This document shows, one piece after another, positions 16,009 to 24,581 of a DNA stretch of 64,000 bases. Within the stretch, counting starts at the first letter, position 1; every line of letters starts with the position of its first letter. The notes beneath the pieces are model-generated. The model was not told where the DNA came from and did not search any database. It saw nothing but the letters and a program-made list of their open reading frames with translations. Origin of the DNA: PALSA-1003 sp963741315 (lineage in GTDB: Bacteria > Pseudomonadota > Gammaproteobacteria > Burkholderiales > Casimicrobiaceae); the NCBI GenBank assembly GCA_963741315.1, contig CAVUHK010000008.1, forward strand, positions 1,095,805-1,159,804, read 5' to 3'. Made by a program: the position numbers and the translations under genes.

Positions 16009-19000
16009 CGCAGGCGTTTCGATTGCCCTCCGGCGGCAGCGTCGATCGCGAGCGCCCGTTGCGCTTTACCTTCGACGGCATCGCGTATGCGGGCTTCGCG
16101 GGAGACACGCTCGCGTCGGCGCTGCTCGCCAATGGTGTGCACCTGGTGGCGCGCAGCTTCAAGTATCACCGCCCGCGCGGCATCGTCACCGCCGGCGTCG
16201 AGGAGCCCAACGCGCTGGTGCAGGTGGGCGAGGGGGCCAGGACCGAACCGAACGTCCGCGCGACCACGCTCGAGCTCTACGATGGTCTGGTCGCGACGAG
16301 CCAGAACCGCTGGCCGTCGCTGCGCGTGGATGCGGGCATCGTCAACAATTTCTTCTCGCGACTGCTTCCCGCCGGCTTCTACTACAAGACCTTCATGTGG
16401 CCGGCCACCCCGCGTGGGTGGCTGCGCTACGAGCACTGGATCCGCCGCGTCGCCGGCCTGGGCCGCGCCGCCAGCGCGCCCGATCCCGACGGCTATGAGC
16501 ATCGCTACGCGCACTGCGACGTGCTGGTTATCGGCGGGGGTCCGGCGGGGTTGGCCGCGGCGCGTGCAGCGATGCAGGCTGGCGCGCGCGTGGTGCTCTG
16601 CGACGAGCGTCCGGCGCTGGGGGGCAGCCTCTCAGGCGAGCAGACGAAGATCGACGGTGCGGATGCCGACGCTTGGCTCGCCGCGACGGTGCGCGAGTTG
16701 GATTCCAACCCGGAGGTGTCGTTGCTTCGCAGAACGACCGCATTCGGTTACTACGACGGCAATCTGGTCGGGCTGATCGAGCGCAACGCCGATGCTGACT
16801 CTGGTGCGCTTCGCACCGACGTGCCGCGCCAGAGATTGTGGAAGGTTCGAGCCAAGGCGGTTGTGCTGGCCAGCGGCGCGATCGAGCGCGGCATCGCCTA
16901 CGCCAACAACGATCTGCCCGGAACGCTGCTCGCGGATGCCGCGCGCACGTACGTCAACCGCTACGCCGTCAAACCGGGGAAGCGGGCGGTGGTGTTCACC
17001 AACAACGACAGCGCGTATGCGTGCGCCCTCGACCTGCATCGTGCCGGCGTCGAGGTCGTCGCGATTGTCGACGTGCGCGCCGACGCAGATCTAACCGGTG
17101 CGCTGCCACAGCACGCGCGCGAGGCTAACTTGCCCGTCCTGTCGCGCCGCGTGATCGCCACGGCGCGAGGCCGCCAGCGTGTTTCGGCGGTCGACATCGT
17201 GCCTGTCGACGGCGGCGCGCCGCAGCGTATCGATTGCGACCTCGTGTGCGTCTCCGGCGGCTGGAATCCCGCCGTGCATCTGTTCTCACAAGCGCGCGGG
17301 ACGCTGCATTACGACGACGTGCTCTCGACCTTCGTTCCCGCAAAGTCTTCTCAACCGATCGAGGCAGCAGGCGGGGCCGCCGGGAATTGGGGACTTGTCG
17401 ATGTGTTAGCCGACGGCCACGCCGCGGGCCGGCGCGCGGCGCAGCGCGCAGACGTCCCGTCGCGCGACGATTCTTCGGCGCCGGGTGCCGAGCCTTCGAT
17501 GGTGCGCGACGATCAATCCGCGCCGCGCGCCGAGCCGGTCGCACAAGGACCGATCGCGCCACTCTGGGCAGTTGCCGCGCCGCGTCGCGGCGCCAAGCGC
17601 TTTGTCGATCTGCAGAACGACGTCGGCGTCGACGACATCGCACTCGCCGCACGCGAAGGCTACCAGTCGGTCGAGCACCTGAAACGCTACACGACCCTCG
17701 GCATGGGCACCGACCAGGGCAAGATTTCCAACATCACGGGGCTCGCGCTGCTCGCCGAACAACTGCAGCGGCCAATCGCCAGCGTCGGCACGACCACCTT
17801 CCGGCCGCCGTACACGCCGGTCGCGCTCGGTGCGGTCGCGGGTCGCGAGGTCGGCGCACACGTCGAGCCGACGCGCTACTCGTCGATCCACGACTGGCAC
17901 GTCGCGCAAGGTGCGCGTTTCGTCACCGCCGGTCTATGGCTTCGCCCGCATTCGTATCCGCGTCCGGGAGAATCGCCCGACGACGCGGCGAACCGCGAAG
18001 CGAAGAACGTGCGCACCAACGTCGGCCTGGTCGACGTCTCGACGCTGGGCAAGATCGAGCTGCAGGGAAGGGACGTCACCGAGTTACTCAACCGCGTCTA
18101 CAGCAACCGCTGGGACACGCTGGCCATCGGTCGCTGCCGCTACGGCATCATGCTGCGCGACGATGGCATGGTACTCGACGACGGCACGACGTCGCGACTC
18201 GATGCCAACCATTACCTGATGACGACGACGACCGCGAACGCGGTTCGAGTGTTGCAGTACCTCGAAGCGCTGCTCCAGGTCGACTGGCCCCAGCTTGACG
18301 TCTACGTTGCGTCGGTAACCGAACACTGGGCGGCGGCCGCGTTGTCCGGACCGCGCTCGCGCGAGGTGCTCGCCCGCGTGGTCGACATCGACGTCGGCAA
18401 CGAGGCGTTCCCTTTCCTCGCGCTGCGCGAATGCACGTTACGTACTGCCGGCGGCGCGATCCCGGCGCGGCTGTTTCGCATCAGCTACTCGGGCGAGCTC
18501 GCCTACGAAGTGCACGTTCCGGCGAATCACGGCCGCGAGGTGTGGGAAGCGCTGATCGCCGCCGGCGAGGCATCGGGAATCATGCCCTACGGCACCGAGG
18601 CGATGAGCACGCTGCGCATCGAGAAGGGACACGTCGTCGTCGGTGCCGAGGCCGACGGGCGCACCACTGCCGACGATCTCGGCATGGGCGCGCTGGTCAA
18701 TGCGGGCAAGTGGTGCATCGGCAAGCCGCTGCTGGCGCGACCGGGATTGGTCGACGGCGAACGCTGGCAGCTGGTCGGCCTCACGGGAATCGACGGCAAC
18801 GTTCCGCGCGGCGGCAAACTCGTCACCGATCCGGATCGCGCCGCGCCCAATCCGATGGAAGGCCACGTCACCTCGTGGTGCTGGAGTCCCAATCTCGACG
18901 CGTCGATCGCGCTGGCGCTGCTCGCGCGGGGTCGCGCGCGTCACGGCGAGACATTGTGGGCGGTGTCACCGCTTGCCGGCACTCGGGTCAAGGTGCGCGT

Positions 19001-19049
19001 CGGGCCGCCGTGTTTCATCGATCCCGACGGAGCGCGGCTGCGTGGTTGA
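16005..19049 (+). CDS. soxA: sarcosine oxidase alpha subunit
   Basis: Large subunit of 1014 residues, within the family range. An N-terminal ferredoxin-like fold (SFKYHRPRGIVTAGVEEPNALV) precedes an NAD-binding domain with VLVIGGGPAGLAAARAA at ~171-187. The C-terminal ~400 residues form a GcvT-like folate-binding domain that takes formaldehyde from the active site on SoxB to make 5,10-methylene-tetrahydrofolate. Around residues 480-510 there is an Ala/Ser/Pro-rich segment with a near-repeat (DDSSAPGAEP, DDQSAPRAEP), probably a flexible insertion. GTG start coupled to soxD; its stop lies inside the start of soxG. Confidence 0.95.
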   Translation: MTQAFRLPSGGSVDRERPLRFTFDGIAYAGFAGDTLASALLANGVHLVARSFKYHRPRGIVTAGVEEPNALVQVGEGARTEPNVRATTLELYDGLVATSQNRWPSLRVDAGIVNNFFSRLLPAGFYYKTFMWPATPRGWLRYEHWIRRVAGLGRAASAPDPDGYEHRYAHCDVLVIGGGPAGLAAARAAMQAGARVVLCDERPALGGSLSGEQTKIDGADADAWLAATVRELDSNPEVSLLRRTTAFGYYDGNLVGLIERNADADSGALRTDVPRQRLWKVRAKAVVLASGAIERGIAYANNDLPGTLLADAARTYVNRYAVKPGKRAVVFTNNDSAYACALDLHRAGVEVVAIVDVRADADLTGALPQHAREANLPVLSRRVIATARGRQRVSAVDIVPVDGGAPQRIDCDLVCVSGGWNPAVHLFSQARGTLHYDDVLSTFVPAKSSQPIEAAGGAAGNWGLVDVLADGHAAGRRAAQRADVPSRDDSSAPGAEPSMVRDDQSAPRAEPVAQGPIAPLWAVAAPRRGAKRFVDLQNDVGVDDIALAAREGYQSVEHLKRYTTLGMGTDQGKISNITGLALLAEQLQRPIASVGTTTFRPPYTPVALGAVAGREVGAHVEPTRYSSIHDWHVAQGARFVTAGLWLRPHSYPRPGESPDDAANREAKNVRTNVGLVDVSTLGKIELQGRDVTELLNRVYSNRWDTLAIGRCRYGIMLRDDGMVLDDGTTSRLDANHYLMTTTTANAVRVLQYLEALLQVDWPQLDVYVASVTEHWAAAALSGPRSREVLARVVDIDVGNEAFPFLALRECTLRTAGGAIPARLFRISYSGELAYEVHVPANHGREVWEALIAAGEASGIMPYGTEAMSTLRIEKGHVVVGAEADGRTTADDLGMGALVNAGKWCIGKPLLARPGLVDGERWQLVGLTGIDGNVPRGGKLVTDPDRAAPNPMEGHVTSWCWSPNLDASIALALLARGRARHGETLWAVSPLAGTRVKVRVGPPCFIDPDGARLRG

Positions 19050-19647
19050 TCCGTCCGCCTCGTCCATCGGTTCCACGGCGCCCGGCCGCTACGGCACGGG
19101 CGATGCGCGTCTCGTGCTCGGCGAGCTGACCCTCGCGGGCGCCTGGAACGTGCAGGGCAAGCCCACGGGCTCGAGACTGGTCGACGAGGTGCAGGCGATG
19201 CTGGGTGTGCGCTTGCCGCTCGCGCCGAATACCATGAATCGCACCGATACGCTCGCCGCGTTCTGGCTCGGTCCCGAGTCGTGGCTGCTGGTGGCGCGAG
19301 GTGCGGCGGCGCGCCCCGAAATCGCGGCAGCGCGCGTATCGATCAAAGCCGCCAGTGGCGCCATGTTCGACGTGTCGGCGGGCCGCGTCGCGTACGCGGT
19401 CGCGGGTGCAGGCGCTGAAGCGCTGCTTGCCACCCGATGTCCGCTGGATTTTCATGCGGACGCATTCCCGGTGGGCACGTGCGCGCAGAGCCTCTTCGGC
19501 CACGTCGGTGCGCTGTACTACCGGCGCGGCGTTGAAGACTTCGTGGTGATGGTTGCGCGCAGCTACGCGCGAGATGCGTGGCACGGTCTGTGTGTGTCGG
19601 CCGCGGATGGCGGCTACGACATCGCGCCAACGGAGATGTTCGACTGA
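19042..19647 (+). CDS. soxG: sarcosine oxidase gamma subunit
   Basis: Gamma subunit, 201 residues, structurally a partial GcvT-like domain that completes the complex. GTG at 19042 lies eight bases inside the soxA end, giving MVDPSASSIGS. Typical segments are AWNVQGKP, LPLAPNTMNR, WLGPESWLLV and FVVMVARSYARDAWHGL. SoxG is the least conserved subunit; the call rests on position and these motifs. Confidence 0.9.
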   Translation: MVDPSASSIGSTAPGRYGTGDARLVLGELTLAGAWNVQGKPTGSRLVDEVQAMLGVRLPLAPNTMNRTDTLAAFWLGPESWLLVARGAAARPEIAAARVSIKAASGAMFDVSAGRVAYAVAGAGAEALLATRCPLDFHADAFPVGTCAQSLFGHVGALYYRRGVEDFVVMVARSYARDAWHGLCVSAADGGYDIAPTEMFD

Positions 19648-19700
19648 CGCGGTCTAGGCTGAGGGGCTCAGGCTGTAACAGTGGATTGCGAATTCGTTGC

Positions 19701-21119
19701 TCAACGCCACTGGGTTCCCGCTTTCGCGGGAACGACGACACTGGCGTCGATCGGCGCGAGCAGCGCTTTGATCAGCGCGGGCAGCGCGCTGGCGTCGGTG
19801 CCCAGTGCGTCGACCGCGCCTTCGATCGCCGCCGTGCGCTCGGGTCCGAGCACCGGCACGGCCAAGGTTCGATATTTGTCGCGCAGCTCAGCGTAGGACA
19901 GCGGATTGTCGGGATTGCCGCGATCGCGCGTCGGCTCGGAGCGCAGTGTCCTTCCGTCGCGCAGCGTCAGTCGCACGCGCGCCCAGCGCTCGGCGGGGAA
20001 GCGACGCGACAATTCTGTCGACTGGCGCAGCGTCGTTACGCCGATCAATCGTGCGATCCGGGGATCGGCGAGCCGGGGCGGCGTCACCTCGACCGCGCCA
20101 ACACCGCCGAAGACCAGCGCTGCCGCGACCGGGTGCGGCAGGCTGTACTGCGCTTGTTCGGTGGTGACGGGATGCAGGCACTGCGACCCGAGGTCGATCG
20201 CCTCGCGAAAGCTGTCGATGGCAATCGCGGTCACGTCGCTCGCATCGAAGGTATTCGCGCGCCGCAACGACAGCGCGGCTTCGATCGCGGGTTGAGCCCA
20301 CCGGCATACCGGATACGGCTTGAAATATTGTTCGAGGATCAGCCAGCGCACGCGCAGGTCGCGCCAGTGGCGGCCGGCGGCTTCGCCTTCGATCGTCAGC
20401 GCAGGCGCGCCGGTGAAGCCGTCGCGCGCGAGCAAGGCCGCGGTCACCCCGGCGTGCGCGCCCCAGCCTGAGCCATCCTTCACCATGGTCGGGTCATCGC
20501 ACGCGCGCAGGATCTGGCCGCGCGGACCGAAGTATTCGGCGACGCCCAGCGCGTGCCTCACGCGCTCGTCGTCGCACCCGAGCAGCCTGCCTCCGATGAC
20601 CGCGCAGGCGAGCGCATTCCACGCGCCGGAGCAGTGGTAGTCGGACGTCGTCGCGTGCAGCGCGATGCCGGCTCGGGTGGCGATCTCGTAGCCCAGGACC
20701 AGGCAGGTCAGGAATTCGCGGCCGTCGATGGTGGGCGCCACGCCACCGTCGACATACGCCAGCAGGGCAGGCAGGACCGCGACGCCGGCGTGGCCCTTGG
20801 TCAGCACATGCCCGTCATGGCCGTCGAGCGCATCGATGATCGATGCGCCGGCGAAAGCGGCTCCGGCGATGCCGGCGCGTCGGCCGTCGAGCAGAATGCG
20901 TGCGGGGCCTGGCAGTTGTGTCGCTGCGTAATGCGCGACGATCGCCGCGCCCGGTGTGCGAACGCCGCCGGCGGCGATGCCGATCAGGTCGAGCAGGCAG
21001 CGCTTGGCCTGCTCGACGACGTCGGCCGGCAGGTCCTCGTACGCCAGCGTGCGCGCGAATTCAGGGACGGCTGCGCGATTCGCCGCTGTCGCGCGCTCAC
21101 GTTCGGCCCGCTCGGCCAT
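19701..21119 (-). CDS. MmgE/PrpD family protein
   Basis: Cytoplasmic protein of 472 residues in the MmgE/PrpD superfamily, whose members dehydrate or decarboxylate tricarboxylate-like acids (2-methylcitrate dehydratase, cis-aconitate decarboxylase). Signatures are FARTLAYEDLPADVVEQAKRCLLD at the start, DALDGHDGHVLTKGHAG near residue 100, SDYHCSGAWNALACAV near 160, and YPVCRWAQPAIEAAL near 290. The last ~12 residues (VVVPAKAGTQWR) are encoded by a REP-like repeat that runs into the gene end, so the original C-terminus was likely shorter. It follows the betaine-type ABC genes; its role there is unknown. Confidence 0.85.
   Translation of the reverse strand: MAERAERERATAANRAAVPEFARTLAYEDLPADVVEQAKRCLLDLIGIAAGGVRTPGAAIVAHYAATQLPGPARILLDGRRAGIAGAAFAGASIIDALDGHDGHVLTKGHAGVAVLPALLAYVDGGVAPTIDGREFLTCLVLGYEIATRAGIALHATTSDYHCSGAWNALACAVIGGRLLGCDDERVRHALGVAEYFGPRGQILRACDDPTMVKDGSGWGAHAGVTAALLARDGFTGAPALTIEGEAAGRHWRDLRVRWLILEQYFKPYPVCRWAQPAIEAALSLRRANTFDASDVTAIAIDSFREAIDLGSQCLHPVTTEQAQYSLPHPVAAALVFGGVGAVEVTPPRLADPRIARLIGVTTLRQSTELSRRFPAERWARVRLTLRDGRTLRSEPTRDRGNPDNPLSYAELRDKYRTLAVPVLGPERTAAIEGAVDALGTDASALPALIKALLAPIDASVVVPAKAGTQWR
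19711..19738. repeat. REP-like hairpin forming the 3' end of the MmgE/PrpD gene
   Basis: GGTTCCCGCTTTCGCGGGAAC is a near-perfect palindrome with flanking ACGACGA, the same element as at 29611 and 52221. It lies between convergent genes and supplies the last coding residues of the leftward gene. Confidence 0.85.
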
Positions 21120-21126
21120 CGGCGCC

Positions 21127-22008
21127 TCAGATGAGTCCCTGCTCCTTCAAAAAGCCGTGCGCGACGTCCTCGACGGTCTTCTTGTCGACGTCGACGCTCG
21201 CGTTAAGCCGGGCCATGTTCTCGTTGTTGAGCTTGCCCGCGAGCGTGTTGAGCGCGTCGGCGATCTTCGGATTCTTGTCCAGGATTTCCTTGCGCACGAC
21301 GGGCGTCATCATGTACGGCGGCGCGTAGTTCCTGTCGTCCTTGAGCACGACGAAGTTGAATGCGGGAATGCGGCCGTCGGTCGCGAACACCACTGCGGTG
21401 TCGACCTGGCGCTCCTTGAGCGCCGAGTAGGTGAGCCCGGTGTCCATGCGCTTGACGTTGTCGCGATCGAACTCGAATCCGTACGCGCTCTGCCACCCCG
21501 GCAGCCCATCCGGCCGCGCGTAGAACTCGGCGTTCGACGCGAAGGTGAGCTTGGCGCCCCCCTTGATCGCCTTCGCCAGGTCGCTCATGGTGACGATGCC
21601 GCGCTTTTGCGCGTCGTCCTTGTTCATCGCGAAGGCGTAGGTGTTGTTCGCCGCCGACATGTTGAGCCAGACGATGCCTTTGGCGGCGTCGACCTCCTTG
21701 AGCTTCCTGTAGGCGTCCTCGGCGGTAAGAAATTTGTCCGCGATCTTGTTGTAGACGGTCAGGCCGGTGCCGGTGTATTCCCAGTAGACGTCGATCTGGC
21801 CGTTTTCCAGCGCGGCGCGCACTGCGGCGCTGCCCATGCCTGCCTTGCGATCCGGCGTGAAGCCCTTGGCCTTGAGCAGTTCGACCGTCATCGCGGTCAT
21901 GATCTGCTGCTCGGTGAACGCCTTGCCGCCAACGACAATCGTCTGCGCGTTGGCGGTGCATGCGAGCGCGATCAAACCGATCGCGGCAGCGCGAAGGACG
22001 CTGTTCAT
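21127..22008 (-). CDS. glycine betaine/choline-type ABC substrate-binding protein (OpuBC/OsmX-like)
   Basis: Periplasmic binding protein of 293 residues. Two ATGs are six bases apart (22014, 22008); GGAGGAG abuts the first, so the second has the right spacing and is chosen. Signal peptide MNSVLRAAAIGLIALACTANAQ. The mature start TIVVGGKAFTEQQIMTAMTVEL is the QAT-family signature, followed by ALENGQIDVYWEYTGTGL, a segment that lines the quaternary-amine site. It belongs with two permeases and an ATPase to the right, so the system should import betaine, choline or a related quaternary amine. Confidence 0.88.
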   Translation of the reverse strand: MNSVLRAAAIGLIALACTANAQTIVVGGKAFTEQQIMTAMTVELLKAKGFTPDRKAGMGSAAVRAALENGQIDVYWEYTGTGLTVYNKIADKFLTAEDAYRKLKEVDAAKGIVWLNMSAANNTYAFAMNKDDAQKRGIVTMSDLAKAIKGGAKLTFASNAEFYARPDGLPGWQSAYGFEFDRDNVKRMDTGLTYSALKERQVDTAVVFATDGRIPAFNFVVLKDDRNYAPPYMMTPVVRKEILDKNPKIADALNTLAGKLNNENMARLNASVDVDKKTVEDVAHGFLKEQGLI

Positions 22009-22030
22009 TGTCATCTCCTCCTTGTGGGAT

Positions 22031-22805
22031 TTACGCGTTGCGCAGCGGATTGACGCCGCGCGGAACGAACCAATACTGCGCCTGCCCGAACAAAAAATCC
22101 ACGGCCACCGCCAGCAGCGCGGTCGGGATCGCCCCGGCGAGCATCATCGCCGGCTCCTGCAGGTCGATGCCGGTGAAAATGAGCTCACCCAGGCCTCCGC
22201 CGCCGATCAGGAACGCGATCGGCGCGGTGCCGACGTTGACCGCCATCGCGGTGCGCACACCGGCGAGCATGACAAACAGCGCATTGGGCAGTTCGACCCG
22301 GCGCAGGATCTCGCGCGGTCCCATGCCCATACCCTGCGCCGCGTCGACCAGCGCGGCCGGCACCGCGCGAATCCCGGCGTAGGTGTTGCGGATGATCGGC
22401 AGCAGGGTGGCAATCCACAGCGCGACGATCGCCGGCAGCGCGCCGATGCCGAGCAGGCTCATCATCAGCGCCAGCTTGGCGAGCGTCGGAATCGACGTCG
22501 CCATGTTGACCACCTGGATGGTGCCTTCGGCGTAGCGCGCCATCCACGGTCGCGACAGCCATACGCCCGCGGCGACGCCGCTGACAATCGCCAGCGATCC
22601 CGGAAATACCGACCAGCACCAGATGCTGCTTGATCAGGTACACGACGTCCTTGCGATAACGCAGCATGTCGGTCCACAGCCCGCTGGCGACGAGCGCGAC
22701 CGCGATCGCCAGCGCGATCGTGGCGAGGACCGCGTAGGGCATGAGCGAGCGCCGCGGCGAGCGGTGGCGCCATCGCAGGCTCATGGCGGCCTCTTGGACG
22801 CTCAC
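22031..22805 (-). CDS. betaine-type ABC permease, split by a single-base frameshift
   Basis: OpuBB/OsmW-like permease read in two frames. The 5' part starts at GTG 22805 (overlapping the ATPase stop, GTGA) or ATG 22784 (MSLRWRHRSP) and runs MPYAVLATIALAIAVALVASGLW to LIKQHLVLVGISG. There the frame is lost near 22596-22602 and the other frame continues SLAIVSGVAAGVWLSRPWMARYAEG, NMATSIPTLAKLALMM, an intact EAA-like loop DAAQGMGMGPREILRRVELP and the end at 22031. Removing one base restores a continuous ~257-residue permease. Either an assembly error or a recent mutation; if real, the 170-residue C-terminal piece from 22543 would not be functional alone. Confidence 0.8.
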
Positions 22806-23767
22806 CGCGCCGCCGACCCGCCGAGGCGCGTCGCGACCGCAGCGCGCGTGATTTGCCCAACGACCTGGTCGTTGCTGTCGACACACGGCAATGAGTCGGC
22901 GCTGGTCTCGAGGAACAGAGCGGCGACACGCCGCAGGTCGTCGCTGGCCCGCACCGAGGGGAGGTTTGTGTTCACGGCCACGTCGCCCTCGACCATGATC
23001 TCGGCCACGCGTATCCGGCGCAGGCGTTTGAGCGTGCGGTCGGTGCCGACGAAGCTCGCCACGAAATCGTTGGCGGGCTGCGCCAGCAACGCGTCAGGCG
23101 CGGCGTATTGGGCGAGGCGGCCCGACTGGAAGATCGCGATGCGGTCGGCCATTTTCACGGCCTCGTCGATGTCGTGACTCACGAACAGCACGGTCTTGCG
23201 CAGCGACTGCTGCATGCGCAGGAACTCGTCCTGAATCGCCTCGCGGTTGACCGGATCGAGCGCGCCGAACGGTTCATCCATCAGCAACACGGGAGGATCG
23301 GCGGCGAGCGCGCGCGCGACGCCGACGCGCTGCGCCTGGCCACCGGAAAGCTCCCCCGGATAGCGGTCGAAGAACTGCACCGGATCGAGTGCCAGCATCG
23401 ACAGCAGCTCTTGCGAGCGCTGGCGTGTGCGCTCTGTGCTCCATCCCAAGAGACGCGGCACGACGCCAACGTTCTCGCCGACGGTCATGTTGGGGAACAA
23501 GCCTATCTGCTGGATCACATAGCCGATGGTGCGGCGCAGCGCGACCGGATTCATCGTGTCGGTGTCGACGCCTCCGATGAGAACCTTGCCCGACGTCGGC
23601 GCCACCAACCGATTGATCATGCGCAGAGTGGTCGTCTTGCCGCAGCCCGAGGGACCGAGCAGCACGCAGGTCTGCCCGGCCTCGACCTCGAAACTGATGT
23701 GATCAACCGCGGTGACCTCGCCCTGCGCGGAGCGGTAAGTCTTGGTCAGTCCCTCGAGGCGGATCAT
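22802..23767 (-). CDS. betaine-type ABC ATP-binding protein with CBS-like tail (OpuBA/OsmV-like)
   Basis: ATPase of 321 residues. Walker A GPSGCGKTTTLRMINRL is near residue 39, the Q-loop in YVIQQIGLFPNMTV, the signature LSGGQAQRVGVARAL, Walker B VLLMDEPFGALDPVNRE and switch His in FVSHDIDEAVKMADR. Residues ~245-315 form a regulatory tail with CBS character (AEIMVEGDVAVNTN, ADSLPCVDSNDQVVGQITRAAV), the part that senses ionic strength or ligand in OpuA-type systems. It sits between the two permeases, as in OsmU operons. Confidence 0.9.
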   Translation of the reverse strand: MIRLEGLTKTYRSAQGEVTAVDHISFEVEAGQTCVLLGPSGCGKTTTLRMINRLVAPTSGKVLIGGVDTDTMNPVALRRTIGYVIQQIGLFPNMTVGENVGVVPRLLGWSTERTRQRSQELLSMLALDPVQFFDRYPGELSGGQAQRVGVARALAADPPVLLMDEPFGALDPVNREAIQDEFLRMQQSLRKTVLFVSHDIDEAVKMADRIAIFQSGRLAQYAAPDALLAQPANDFVASFVGTDRTLKRLRRIRVAEIMVEGDVAVNTNLPSVRASDDLRRVAALFLETSADSLPCVDSNDQVVGQITRAAVATRLGGSAAR

Positions 23768-23783
23768 GCGTAAGGCCTTGTAT

Positions 23784-23857
23784 GTTCCCCCCGAACGGCG
23801 CTGCGCGCCGCTCCCCCCAGGGGGCGAGAGCCTTGGGGCGGCCCGGCGGCTCTCATG
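23784..23857. repeat. intergenic C/G-rich repeat of Burkholderiales type inside the betaine transporter operon
   Basis: The stretch has TTCCCCCCGAACGGCGC, TGCGCGCCG, CCCCCCAGGGGG and a GAGAGCC ... GGCTCTC pair that can fold into several stacked hairpins. I recognise it as a dispersed repeat common between genes of Comamonadaceae and relatives (memory, not a search). It fills the 85-base gap between the upstream permease and the ATPase gene and reaches the permease stop codon. Confidence 0.65.
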
Positions 23858-24515
23858 CCGCGCCCATGGACGGTTGTCCGCGTGGGGTGAGACGGCGCTG
23901 CAGCCACAGCAGCGAATAATCGGCGGCGATCGCCAGCAGGCCCAGCGCGAGCGCGCCGGTGATCAGTTGCCGGATGTCGGTCTGCGAGATGCCGCGGCTG
24001 ATGAACGTGCCCAGACCGCCGGCGCCGATGTACGCGGCGATCGCCGTCACCCCGATGTTGATGACCACCGCGACGCGGATGCCGGCGATGATCAGCGGTA
24101 GCGCGATCGGGATCTCGACGCGAGCGAGCCGCTGCCCGGTCGACATCCCCATGCCGATCGCCGCGGAGCGCAGCGCGGGATCGACATTGCGGATCGCGGT
24201 ATAGGTGTTGCGTATGATCGGCAGTTGCGCATAGAGCATCGCAGCGATCACCGCCGGCAGATAGCCGATGCCTTGGTGGAACTTCGAGAGCAGCGGAATG
24301 AGCACGCCAAACAGCGCGATCGACGGAATGGTCATCACGATGGAGCCGAGATACAGGACTGTATCGGCGGTGCGCTGGCTCTGCGTGATGGCGATACCCA
24401 GCGGTACGCCGGTGACGATCGCGACACCGACCGCGACGCTCACGATCGAGATGTGCTCCAGCGTGCGCTCGCCGATGGCGGGCAGGTTGTGCAGGATGAA
24501 CGCCAGCGTCTCCAC
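23853..24515 (-). CDS. betaine-type ABC transporter permease (OpuBB/OsmY-like)
   Basis: Permease of 220 residues from a GTG at 24515. Five or six membrane spans, with the typical SIVMTIPSIALFGVLIPLL, then ARLYAQLPIIRNTYTAIRNV-like segment (LYAQLPIIRNTYTAIR), and the EAA-type loop SAAIGMGMSTGQRLARVEIP. The end is RRLTPRGQ, the same LTPRG motif common in OpuB permeases. First gene of the leftward betaine ABC operon, divergent from the methyltransferase gene with a 66-base gap that must hold both promoters. Confidence 0.87.
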   Translation of the reverse strand: METLAFILHNLPAIGERTLEHISIVSVAVGVAIVTGVPLGIAITQSQRTADTVLYLGSIVMTIPSIALFGVLIPLLSKFHQGIGYLPAVIAAMLYAQLPIIRNTYTAIRNVDPALRSAAIGMGMSTGQRLARVEIPIALPLIIAGIRVAVVINIGVTAIAAYIGAGGLGTFISRGISQTDIRQLITGALALGLLAIAADYSLLWLQRRLTPRGQPSMGAA

Positions 24516-24581
24516 AACTGGTCACGCTCCGCCAAAAATGAGATAGTAGGCTGCCCTATTACAACGACTCGCACAAGCGCC

